Positions 37,156 to 46,100 of a DNA stretch of 64,000 nucleotides are shown here, piece by piece. The position numbers and the translations under genes are program-made. The stretch is taken from positions 1,658,939 to 1,722,938 of the forward strand of contig NZ_CP034234.1 of assembly GCF_003931795.1 (NCBI RefSeq), given 5' to 3'. The notes below the pieces were generated by a model. It did no database searches. It saw nothing but the letters and a program-made list of their open reading frames with translations, and was not told the DNA's origin. Numbering within the stretch: position 1 is the first letter of the stretch; each line of letters starts with the position of its first letter. This DNA is from Erysipelothrix piscisicarius. Lineage in GTDB: Bacteria > Bacillota_I > Bacilli_A > Erysipelotrichales > Erysipelotrichaceae.

Positions 37156-37777
37156 TTTTCTGCCTCCTCTCATTCTTTAAAATATAATTTTTATCATTTT
37201 TTATAGAAAAACACTTACGCTGATGAAGGGTGATAAGCTTGTCTAGGTTAGAAAAGAAGGTACCAATTTTTTCTTGTTCTTCAATTATTTCAGGCATCAT
37301 CAACCTCATATTTGCCATTTGCTTTCCAGATACCTCAACAAATGTAGAGCCTGCACCTACTGTTTCACCATACCTTTTTAACTCTTCAGTTCGAGAAAAA
37401 ATAAAATAGGAATCAAGTTCATTTTTATGTGGAACAATAGACTGAAAGCCTTGATTAGTACATCCTTCTTTGGCTAAAATGGCAGTTTTTCCTATCCCTG
37501 CACGTGAAGTAAATAAAACGGTTCCTACAGGCAAAATCTTTGTTGAACTATTTTTAAACCCCTGATCTGTAATCTTTCTTTCACTTGAATTCACGTATAT
37601 TTGATTATTAATTTCGGCAGGAGAATACCAATCTATTTTGCCATCCCAATAGTCAGGATTTAACGTACTTGGTGTTCCACCACCAACAATGTCTGCCACT
37701 TCTCCCAACCTACGCTGTTCCCAAGCTTCATTAAATCCTTTAAACCTAATTGCTGGTTTATTCTTATTCTCTTCCAT
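37145..37777 (-). CDS. hsdS: Type I specificity subunit HsdS, half-size, active copy
   Basis: The 210-residue protein has a short N-terminal lead (IRFKGFNEAWEQRRLGEV), one target-recognition domain (VGGGTPSTLNPDYWDGKIDWYSPAEI is typical), and the conserved repeat EEQEKIGTFFSNLDKLITLHQRK. Usual HsdS has two such units in about 400 residues, so this one probably dimerises, or lost its second half. It gives DNA sequence specificity to HsdM and HsdR. It starts one base after the hsdM stop and overlaps the hsdR start. It carries IR1 and IR2 at its domain borders. Confidence 0.9.
   Translation of the reverse strand: MEENKNKPAIRFKGFNEAWEQRRLGEVADIVGGGTPSTLNPDYWDGKIDWYSPAEINNQIYVNSSERKITDQGFKNSSTKILPVGTVLFTSRAGIGKTAILAKEGCTNQGFQSIVPHKNELDSYFIFSRTEELKRYGETVGAGSTFVEVSGKQMANMRLMMPEIIEEQEKIGTFFSNLDKLITLHQRKCFSIKNDKNYILKNERRQKIDF
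37217..37237 (-). repeat. Inverted repeat IR2, active copy
   Basis: Reverse strand identical over 21 bases to 33959-33979; lies at the 3' border of the HsdS recognition domain. Confidence 0.85.
37711..37725 (-). repeat. Inverted repeat IR1, active copy
   Basis: Reverse strand CTTGGGAACAGCGTA, identical to 33453-33467; lies at the 5' border of the HsdS recognition domain. Confidence 0.85.
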
Positions 37778-37778
37778 C

Positions 37779-40367
37779 TTACTTACCTCCCAGCAAATTT
37801 TTTAATTCCTCTAATCCCTTAATATCCAAATCTGATCCAGTAAGCTGATCTATAAATCCTATAAGTTCTTTTTCAGTTTTTTTAATATCTTCTTCTATAT
37901 CTGCAAAAGTAGTATCATACTTATCAGCTATAGCCTGTATTTTATTAGATAGTTTTTCTAAAACTGATCTAGGAAGTTCTGATATACCTTCTACAACAGG
38001 TTTTACCCATTTTATTTTAAGAAGTTCTTCTGCTTCACTTTCACTTAATTTATCAATAGCTTCTTTTGTTAAGGCGTGAAGTTTACTTTCAGCTTCTTTT
38101 ATATCTTTTTTAAGGGATTTTTCTTCTTGAGAAAGCTCCTTTGTAAGAATAACCTTGTATTCTATACTTTCTTCATCAAAGGAGTCTAAGTTTCCTTCTT
38201 TTAGATATTCCTTTGAAAGTTTATTAAGTCCTCCAGCAAGGAAGGCTGTATTGTCATTGTTCAAAGCTTCCCCTAGGTCCTCTTTATCTTCTTCTGAAAA
38301 TGAATCAAATATCTCCTCTTGCTGGCTTATAAGCTCATTAAGTCTTTCTTCTTTTTCCTTCAATACTTTTGTTTCTTCACTCAAAATTGTATCTTGGACA
38401 AGCTCAAATGGAATAATCCTTCCAGTCCAACCTTCTTGAACTTCCACATCTTTACCTTTTTTCTTTCTTGATACCATATTTGGATCAACTTGAGTGATTA
38501 TAGATTTACCTTCTGTCTTAATCATTTCAAGGTCTTGTGATATTTTTATCCATTCGTCGTCAAGAATTTGGTATGCCTCATATTCATCTATAAGGGGAAT
38601 ATCTTCCATTCTTTTAAATATTTCTTCTGTTAAGAGAGTTGTTTCTCTAGAAATATTAAGTTTTTCCATATCTTTTATAAGTTTATTTTCCATAATTTCT
38701 TTAAAACCATCAAAAGAATTTCTGTAATTTTCTTTAAAGGTTTTTATATCTGGGTGATTTTTTATTGTATTATTTACAACTTCAGATTTAAGCTGAAAAT
38801 GTTCTGAACTTTCCTCTATAAATAGATCCTCTTTTAAATTAGGAAAGGCTTTCCAATAATCTGATAGTTCTTCAATTTCATTTTTAGGAATTCCCCCAAA
38901 CATTGAAGCATATATATCATAAGTTTCAGGTGTTTCTGATGAATCTACATATCTTGGGATGTTAAGGTTATAATCATTTTTCCTTATTTCTTCTCTTGAT
39001 ACTTTTCTAGAATATTTTTCTATATCTCGCCTATATTTTACAGTGTCTACAATTCTTCTTATATCTGAAGCTCGTAACTTATTATTTTTTCCTTCTTTTA
39101 CAAAACCTTTAGAAGCATCTATTATAAGTAGATCTGTGGTTTCTCTTTTCTGCTTTAAAACCATAATTATTGTTGGTATGCCTGTACCAAAAAATATATT
39201 TGCAGGTAGTCCAATAATAGTATCTATATGATTATTTTCAATTAAATTTTTTCTTATCGTTCCTTCTTCCCCACCTCTAAAAAGCCCACCATGTGGAAGT
39301 ACAATAGTCATAATCCCATCAGGCTTTATGTGATAAAGATCATGAAGTAAAAATGCATAGTCTGCCTTTGTCCTAGGTGCAAGTCCAAATCTTGAATATC
39401 TGGCATCATTTTCCTTATCTTCAGGGTTCCAACGCTGGGAGTATGGTGGATTTGATACAACAGCATCTACATATAGTGGATCATATGTAGCTACTGGATC
39501 ATTTTCATCAAAATAAGGCCAATCATCTTCAAGAGTATCTCCATTTCTTGTGACAATATTTGATGGCAATATTCCTCGCATAATCAAATTCATTCTTGTT
39601 AGGTTATATGTATTCTGTTTAAGTTCTTGAGCATAGTATTTAATATTATCCTTATCATCCATATATTTAGCTACTGATTTACCAATATTTATAAGTAAAC
39701 TTCCACTACCACTTGTACTGTCATATATTTGGATTGATTCTCTATCTTTTAAATGTTCTACTACAATCTCACTCATAAGAAGTGATACTTCATGAGGAGT
39801 GTAAAACTCTCCTGCCTTCTTCCCAGCATTTGCTGCAAAGTTTCCAATAAGAAATTCATAAATATATCCTAGAACATCATAGTCCTGGTTGCCATCGATA
39901 GGAATATCTTTTATAAGTTGAATTAAGTCCCTTATAGCCTTTGTTTGCTGTCCTGATGTTGTTCCAAGGTTTGATAACCCTGTTTCTAGTGTGTCAAAAA
40001 TTCCCTCAAAAAGTTCCTTATAGTTTTTATCTATAAGACGGTTAAAGGCTGAAAGTCCGTCCCTTACATTTGATACATCAAAATCTTTCCCCATTTCTAG
40101 CCAAGTGGAAAAAAGATTGTCATATGATATGAAATATCCTATTTTAGATTGGACCCATTCTACTGTTTCAACATCTTCTTCATTTAAATATTCTTTCATA
40201 TCTTCTTTAGCCATATCCTGACTTTCCATAAATCTAACTTCTTTATCCGATAAAAATTTATAAAATATAAAACCTAGGATATAATCCTTATATTCATTTG
40301 CTTCTATTTTGGAACGCATTTTATTAGCTGATTCCCATATTTTATTAGCCAACTCTTGTTTGTTCAT
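37779..40367 (-). CDS. hsdM: Type I DNA adenine methyltransferase HsdM, long form
   Basis: N-terminal helical domain (ELANKIWESANKMRSKIEANEYKDYILGFIFYKFLSD), SAM motif STSGSGSLLINIG, GEFYTPHEVSLLMSEI, catalytic motif IV NPPYSQRW, and HGGLFRGGEEGTIRKNLIE all match HsdM. It methylates adenine in the HsdS target. At 862 residues it is about 340 longer than classic HsdM; residues 520-862 are charged and coiled-coil rich, a form common in clostridial-type systems. It follows the XRE gene by 32 bases and is the first enzyme gene of the operon. Confidence 0.94.
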   Translation of the reverse strand: MNKQELANKIWESANKMRSKIEANEYKDYILGFIFYKFLSDKEVRFMESQDMAKEDMKEYLNEEDVETVEWVQSKIGYFISYDNLFSTWLEMGKDFDVSNVRDGLSAFNRLIDKNYKELFEGIFDTLETGLSNLGTTSGQQTKAIRDLIQLIKDIPIDGNQDYDVLGYIYEFLIGNFAANAGKKAGEFYTPHEVSLLMSEIVVEHLKDRESIQIYDSTSGSGSLLINIGKSVAKYMDDKDNIKYYAQELKQNTYNLTRMNLIMRGILPSNIVTRNGDTLEDDWPYFDENDPVATYDPLYVDAVVSNPPYSQRWNPEDKENDARYSRFGLAPRTKADYAFLLHDLYHIKPDGIMTIVLPHGGLFRGGEEGTIRKNLIENNHIDTIIGLPANIFFGTGIPTIIMVLKQKRETTDLLIIDASKGFVKEGKNNKLRASDIRRIVDTVKYRRDIEKYSRKVSREEIRKNDYNLNIPRYVDSSETPETYDIYASMFGGIPKNEIEELSDYWKAFPNLKEDLFIEESSEHFQLKSEVVNNTIKNHPDIKTFKENYRNSFDGFKEIMENKLIKDMEKLNISRETTLLTEEIFKRMEDIPLIDEYEAYQILDDEWIKISQDLEMIKTEGKSIITQVDPNMVSRKKKGKDVEVQEGWTGRIIPFELVQDTILSEETKVLKEKEERLNELISQQEEIFDSFSEEDKEDLGEALNNDNTAFLAGGLNKLSKEYLKEGNLDSFDEESIEYKVILTKELSQEEKSLKKDIKEAESKLHALTKEAIDKLSESEAEELLKIKWVKPVVEGISELPRSVLEKLSNKIQAIADKYDTTFADIEEDIKKTEKELIGFIDQLTGSDLDIKGLEELKNLLGGK

Positions 40368-40399
40368 CTACTTTTAACTCCTCCATGTCCTATAAAATT

Positions 40400-40615
40400 C
40401 TATTTATTATCTTTATCATCTACAAATTCAATAACTTCATTAGGTGTTAAATCAAGGGCAACACAGACCTTTTCAAGGTTCTTTAAATGGATTGCCCGAT
40501 TTTTTCCCATCTTCGCCATAACATTAGTTGAAATATCAGCTATCTCAATAACTTCTGTTTTATTAAGTCCTTTTTTAGCCATTGCTACCCATAAGGGTCT
40601 ATAACTTAATGCCAT
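40400..40615 (-). CDS. Cro/C1-type regulator at the head of the hsd operon
   Basis: The 71-residue protein is essentially one helix-turn-helix domain (GLNKTEVIEIADISTNVMAKMGKNRAIHLKNLEKVCVALDLTPNEVIEFV), of the YozG/'XRE N-terminal' type. It probably regulates hsd expression, delaying restriction after transfer as controller proteins do. An AGGAGG ribosome site lies before its ATG. Located 32 bases before hsdM, in the same direction. Confidence 0.88.
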   Translation of the reverse strand: MALSYRPLWVAMAKKGLNKTEVIEIADISTNVMAKMGKNRAIHLKNLEKVCVALDLTPNEVIEFVDDKDNK

Positions 40616-41131
40616 ATAAACACCTCCTAGTTTGCTCTTATATAAATTAATTTTATCATTTTAATTGACTTTAAGCCATTTATCTTTGCTATTAGCATTG
40701 ATAATATTGTAATTCCATTATTTTATAACCTAATACTGTAAATCACCGTTTCAGCGTATTTCCAATTTTAAAATCCAGGTTCATTTTTATCTTCTTCACT
40801 AAAATCAATATAACTCTATCAATCTAACTAATCTCTATATAGTTAGATTGTCATTTTGATAAGTCTAGACTTTTCTTTTTTACCATTCTTGAATTATCAA
40901 AATCGCCATTCTTGACTTGTCCTTTTGACAAGTCTGAAAGTATAAATGCAAAAATCAGCAAGTTTTTTATCCTTGCTGATTCTCACTATTGTCCTTATTT
41001 TCTTGTGTCTCCACTAACTAGGTCACCCACCACTGAAACATTAAAATACTTTTTTAGCACTTTTTTCTTAAAATTATGCTCATCTTCTTCGAAGGCAAAA
41101 TAGTCATGAAATAGCTTGAATCTCAGGATTT
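40616..41131. other. Right-end non-coding region of the island with three hairpins
   Basis: No gene is convincing here. Hairpins: CAATCTAACTA/TAGTTAGATTG (40820-40850), GACTTGTC/GACAAGTC (40914-40934) and AATCAGCAAG/CTTGCTGATT (40953-40981). The last has a T-run on the reverse strand and can serve as the replacement terminator for rlmD. The hsd promoter should lie just upstream of 40615. The reverse frame ending at 40995 would extend the serine recombinase in the excised circle. Confidence 0.55.
40953..40981 (-). terminator. Replacement terminator for rlmD supplied by the island
   Basis: 10-bp stem AATCAGCAAG/CTTGCTGATT with a 9-base loop and TTTTT after it on the reverse strand, about 150 bases downstream of the rlmD stop. 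Confidence 0.65.
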
Positions 41132-42505
41132 CTACGAAATTTCCCTTTGTAGTAACGCAATGCACTCCACATGTGTGGTTTGAGGGAACATATCGACCGG
41201 TTGGACTTTTTCCAATCGATAACCACCGTCGATAAACATTCTTAAGTCTTTCGCAAGTGAAATCGGATTGCAACTTACGTAAACAATACGACGCGGATGT
41301 GATGTCAATGCGGCTTCAATAAATACAGGATCAAGCCCCTTACGTGGGGGATCCACCACCAACACATCAATTTCAATGCCTTGCTTAACCCATGCAGGCA
41401 TAATTTTTTCAGCTTCACCCGCCTCAAACTGCACATTCTCAATGTGATTGAGTTTCGCGTTTTCTTTCGCCATAGTAATTGCATCTTCGACAATCTCAAC
41501 ACCATAAACAAACTTCGCTTTATCGGCAAGGTTTAAGGTAATCGATCCAATTCCACAATAAGCATCTACGACAACATCATCGTTTGTAACTTCTGCCATT
41601 TCAATGGCTTGTTGATAAAGAAGTTCCGTTTGTTTTGTGTTGATTTGGAAAAAGGACTTCGAAGAAATCTTAAATGTTTTTCCTAAAAGTTGATCCTGAT
41701 AAATATCTTCTCCATAAAGAACGTTCTGTTCTCTTCCCAAAATAACATTTGTTTGTTTTGGATTAATATTTTGAACGATACTGACCGTTTTGGGTAAAGC
41801 TTCCACAATGGCATTCACAATTTCTTTTTCGAAAGGAAGTTTTGAACCATTTGTTACCAAAACCACCATTAATTCTTGCGTGTAATGGCCTTGACGCACC
41901 ATAATATTTCGAATTAATCCGGTGTGATTTGTTTCATCATAGGCTGTAATTTTATATTGACGAAGTAAATCCCGAATCACTAAGATTGCTTTGTCCAAAG
42001 CTTCTTCTTGAATATAGTAATCTTCGATTGAAATAAGATCATGAGTTCCACGCTTAAAGAATCCTGTCTCTATGACACCGTTAACGGATTGGACCGGTAT
42101 GGTTGCTTTATTACGGTAGTGCCATGGATTTTTCATTCCAAGTGTTGGTAGAACCGGAACACCATCAAGATTAATTACACGACCTAAGGTTGCCTTAACT
42201 TGATTTTTTTTAAACTCACATTGAAGGTCATATGCCATGTGTTGAAGGGGCATGGTTCCAATGCGTGTTCCGACTTTATCAACCAACTCTACACGTTTGG
42301 GTGATGGATTTTCAATGCTTAATATACGTCCGTAAGCATAGCGTTTGGTCACCTTCGTGACCCTTAGAGTAATGATTTCCCCTGGAATTGAATTTTCCAC
42401 AAAAATTGGAAATCCTTCTTTTTTAACCACACCAAATCCTTCAAATGTGAGGTCCATTACTTCCAGTGTTAATTGTTCGTTTTTTATTACAGGTATTTTC
42501 TTCAT
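41132..42505 (-). CDS. rlmD: 23S rRNA (uracil-C5)-methyltransferase, 3' end replaced by the island
   Basis: TRAM domain (residues about 1-60 after the chosen start), then the TrmA/RumA methyltransferase: FFQINTKQTELLYQQAIEMA, VVDAYCGIGSITLNLADKAKFVYGVEIVEDA (SAM), VLVVDPPRKGLDP and RRIVYVSCNPISLAKDL (catalytic Cys). The C-terminal THVECIALL is the universal family tail; here the codons after HVE come from the island and end in LQREIS. It uses SAM to make m5U in 23S rRNA; RlmD versus RlmCD specificity is not decidable. ATG at 42505 follows AAAGGTG at 6 bases; frame opens upstream at 42580. Confidence 0.88.
   Translation of the reverse strand: MKKIPVIKNEQLTLEVMDLTFEGFGVVKKEGFPIFVENSIPGEIITLRVTKVTKRYAYGRILSIENPSPKRVELVDKVGTRIGTMPLQHMAYDLQCEFKKNQVKATLGRVINLDGVPVLPTLGMKNPWHYRNKATIPVQSVNGVIETGFFKRGTHDLISIEDYYIQEEALDKAILVIRDLLRQYKITAYDETNHTGLIRNIMVRQGHYTQELMVVLVTNGSKLPFEKEIVNAIVEALPKTVSIVQNINPKQTNVILGREQNVLYGEDIYQDQLLGKTFKISSKSFFQINTKQTELLYQQAIEMAEVTNDDVVVDAYCGIGSITLNLADKAKFVYGVEIVEDAITMAKENAKLNHIENVQFEAGEAEKIMPAWVKQGIEIDVLVVDPPRKGLDPVFIEAALTSHPRRIVYVSCNPISLAKDLRMFIDGGYRLEKVQPVDMFPQTTHVECIALLQREIS
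41166..41175. other. Right attachment site core
   Basis: TCCACATGTG inside the last codons of the present rlmD (HVE codons), identical to 28105-28114. Confidence 0.8.
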
Positions 42506-42625
42506 ATCCATCACCTTTTCTTCCTTTAAGAATAGCATAAATCCGGGCCATTGACACGACTTAAAGCATACAAGATGCAACCATCCTCCTTTAATTCTAT
42601 AATAGGTATAAGGAGCGTGATTAAT

Positions 42626-43114
42626 ATGGAAATAACAAAAAAAGGTGTTCCAACCGCTTTAGCAGGATCTCAACCTGTTGTTGGAGAAAAAGCACCGACA
42701 TTTAAACTTAAAAATTTAGAGGACGTTTATGTAGGAACGGATACACTCGCCGGAAACGTTGTATTGCTGAGTGTCTTCCCAGACATCAACACGCGTATCT
42801 GTGATTTACAGACGCGTCATTTCTTCCAAGTTGCGAGCGAACTTGACGATGTAACGATTGTGAATATTTCAAATAATACCAAGGAAGAATTTGCTTCTTG
42901 GTGTGCAACGAATGGCATTGATAGTGAGATGTTGCGTGATGAGGATCATGCATTTGCCGATGCTTATGGTATTTGGATTCCGGAATTTGAAGTGCTGGCA
43001 CGATCTATATTTGTGATTGATCGCAAGGGCATGCTTGTTTATTCTGAGATTGTTCCCGAAATGGCACAAGAACCCAATTACGAAGCAGCAATTGCTGCCG
43101 CAAAAAATATTTAA
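42626..43114 (+). CDS. tpx: Thiol peroxidase (Tpx) with altered active-site loop
   Basis: MEITKKGVPTALAGSQPVVGEKAPTFKL is the Tpx N-terminus. The active-site loop reads SVFPDINTRICDLQTRHF; canonical Tpx has D-T-P-V-C, so Pro-Val is replaced by Arg-Ile while Thr and peroxidatic Cys stay. The resolving Cys is present (ASWCATNG). It would reduce peroxides with thioredoxin in the cytosol. The ATG at 42626 follows AAGGAGCG. Divergent from rlmD, convergent with the M14 gene. 162 residues, normal. Confidence 0.85.
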   Translation: MEITKKGVPTALAGSQPVVGEKAPTFKLKNLEDVYVGTDTLAGNVVLLSVFPDINTRICDLQTRHFFQVASELDDVTIVNISNNTKEEFASWCATNGIDSEMLRDEDHAFADAYGIWIPEFEVLARSIFVIDRKGMLVYSEIVPEMAQEPNYEAAIAAAKNI

Positions 43115-43118
43115 TAAA

Positions 43119-43157
43119 GAAAAACGAACATGAATCCACATGTTCGTTTTTTCTTTA
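43119..43157. terminator. Bidirectional terminator
   Basis: AAAACGAACATG/CATGTTCGTTTT 12-bp stem with a 6-base loop and flanking T/A runs between tpx and the M14 gene. Confidence 0.9.
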
Positions 43158-46100
43158 TTTTTTCTTCTTTGAGAACCAGTAGAAGATGCCTCCTATGAGG
43201 ACAACTCCAATTCCCACATAAAGTGCAGTTTGAGTTGGCGTAACACCTGTTCCTGGTAATTTACCACCTGGTTTCTCTGCTTCTTTTTCTAAGATAGTAA
43301 TGGGAAGCTCTGTTTTTTCACCTTTTTTATTCGTATAGGTGATGGTTGTTGTTCCTGCTTTGAGTGCAGTAAAGGTTGCAGGACTGTTGAAGGTTGCAGA
43401 GAAGAATACTTCATCGTATACCCATCCTTCGCCTTTTTCTTGGTCATCGTTGCTTGGTGTTAATACGAAAACATCGCCAACCCGAACTTTATCAGGTAAT
43501 CCTGTAAGTTTTAAAGTTACTTTGGGACCCGGTTTTGGTTCTGGTTCTGGTTCCGGCTGTTTAACCTCAATATCCATCGTATCACCTAAGTATTTGGTGA
43601 AAATTCCATTGGTCACATAGCGATAATCATCTTTTTGATGTGCTTTGTTTGTAATCGAGTTTGCGAAGATTAGAAGATCATGTGTATCATTTTTAAGCTC
43701 GATGGCCTGAATTGAATTTTTATAAGTGTCAATATGATCTTGTGACATAAAACCTTCAATGGGTTCATCATCAGTCGTTTTAATAAGTACTGTTGATCCT
43801 TCAGGTGCTTTCACGATACTGTTTCCACCGTGCCCGTACATAATATAATCATTTTCTTGAGCATATTTTAATGTTATATAACTGGATTCAGGATACGTAA
43901 CCGTTGTGAGGGCATCAAAGCTCATATCATAATTCGCTTCAATTTCGAGCCCCATTTTTTCAAGTGAATCCAACGCGTATCCACCATATCCAATATAGGA
44001 TTTTCCAGCATTTACGGCATTCCGTTCATCCTCTCGTAATGGACGGTTCCCAATCACAATATCTGCTACGTCAAGATCCTGGGTTAAATCAAATCCAAGT
44101 TCTTGTCCCCAAACATAATAATCCCAGTTGAGGTTTGTATTGAGTCGATTTGTATAATTTGTATGACCGTAAGGCTCACCCGTGTCTTTTTTCACCGAGA
44201 ATGTTGGTGCAGCACCCGGCACATAAAGCAGTGCGGATTTTGTGATAACTTGTGCCTTAGGCATTGTATTGGTTCGCGTTGCTTGAAGAATATAATCGTC
44301 TTCAATCAAATCAAAGGTTGCTTCAGACATTACAAAGTCTCCACGATAATCGCCATCGGTTATAAACCCAACTGCTTCTTCAGATTTAAGTAATGCATTT
44401 ATGGCTTGGATTGAAGCGACACTGTTATTGGAAACAATCACAATTTCACCCTTACCATCAACATGCGTTGTGGTTTCAGGTGCTGCATCAAGCCATGTAA
44501 ATTCTGCGCTTTCGAAGGCACCAACTTGGGTGATCACATCCATATCAAAGCCACGTAGCTCTGAGAATGCGGTGAGCGGTTCTGAATAGAGGTCGGTCCA
44601 ATTTTTAATAACGATGTTGTTGTAGAGTGCTGCATTGGCCATATTTCGTTTTGCCTGATGCAAATCAACAATCATGGTTCCTTTAGGATTCGTGATGCCC
44701 TTAACGTCTATCTCATTTCCTAACACTTTTACCTTAACATCATTACGTAAAAGATATTCCATCATCTCGGATGCTGCGTGTAAGTTTTTTTGCATTGCCG
44801 GTTCCATTGGAATAACATAATACTCAGGGAAGAAGTTATTATTTTCTTCATAACGGGCACGGAAGATATCTGCTTCTGCACCTTTTTCATCTTGTTGATT
44901 TACGTAGTATGGGCGAATTTCATCGGCATCAATATTCTTATGACCTCGGTCCCAACCTTTCAATTGGTTGGTATAAAATGCTTTTTTATGCATTCCCACA
45001 TAACGTCCATTGTTGAGTAGTGCATACTTAACTGCTTGCGTCGCATCCTCATTTCCATATGGAACTTCAACGGTATAAGCAACGACACCGTGAAGCATCG
45101 AATATTGGGGTGTATAACTTGAAGACATATCGTCAAACGGTTCCCATTCATAGCCACCTTTATCGCTTGCTTTTAAATAATCACGCATCGGCATTTGGAA
45201 ACTGTTAATTGATTTATTATTTGTAATCGCAACACCCCCAAACTCTTCCCCTTGTGCGAGTGCATTCTCAATAAACAAATCATACTCCACGTTTGGCTCA
45301 TGGGTTGGTGAGCAAGGTTCAATTTGGAATTGATTATAGAAACCATGAATTTCATAAAGGTTCACAGGATTCCACGTTGAAATAAGACGCGCCATGGCTT
45401 GTGTTTCTGGTTGTGTTTGGTAAGTGTTATCACGATTTAAATCGAACCCATTACCATTTGTTCGAACATTTGTTGCGGCTGCATCCGCATTTTCTGCAGG
45501 CACAACGATAAAGAACACATCCTCGAGCATCGTTTTAATGTTTAAGTCTACTTGCTCCATTTCATAAAATTTCGCAAGTTGTTCTTCACTTAAATTTGCA
45601 GCTGCATCGGTACTGTTAGGATGTTCTTCACTTTGAACGCCATTCCGGATATAACCCACTCCGGTGACATCATTTGCAATGAGTTCAGACCACTTAATAC
45701 CTCTGCTTGCTTTTTCTGCCTCGACTTGTGCTTTTCCTTCAGACGTTAATCCACTAATACGACGGTATTCAACACTTCCATCAGCATTCTCGATCATCAC
45801 GGATAAAAATTCCATAATCGCATCAATTCCCGGATTTTCATCGGAGTGAATGTTATTGTAGAGAATTGGAACTTTATAATCAATTGATCCCGATTCAATA
45901 TCTTGAATCACAGATTGTGGATCCGCCTCTGCGCGTTCATTTAACGCAAGGTGATTCGACAGCGTCTCAGCCGTATCCGCAATAAAGATTGCATTCATCG
46001 GTCTTCCCATTGCCGTACGTCCCAATTCGCGAACTTCCGCATGAATTCCCTTGGATAATGCGAGTGCTGCAAGATCTGCAAGACGTTGATCGATTTCATT

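Larger units (their letters stand above)
28105..41175. mobile_element. 13-kb mobile island integrated in the 3' end of rlmD
   Basis: Both ends carry TCCACATGTG (28105-28114 and 41166-41175). On the reverse strand the left end reads PHVETIALLIKQ-stop next to a terminator, which is an rlmD C-terminus; the right end reads HVECIALLQREIS-stop in the present rlmD. So the island split rlmD at this 10-mer and gave it a new tail. Contents: serine recombinase, SHOCT-like protein, IS110-family element, tyrosine recombinase, two hsdS cassettes, hsdR, hsdM and an XRE regulator. Codon use (many AGA/AGG, ATA) and high A+T differ from the flanks. No conjugation genes are seen, so it is an integrative island or a decayed mobilizable element. 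Confidence 0.85.

Noticed and set aside
37145..37173. ATG at 37173 as hsdR start
   Set aside because: This ATG lies before the AGGAGG ribosome site; the TTG at 37155 sits at correct spacing after it.
40995..41273. Reverse 92-residue frame at the island's right end
   Set aside because: It overlaps rlmD in another frame and has no own start; it makes sense only as a recombinase extension in the circular form.
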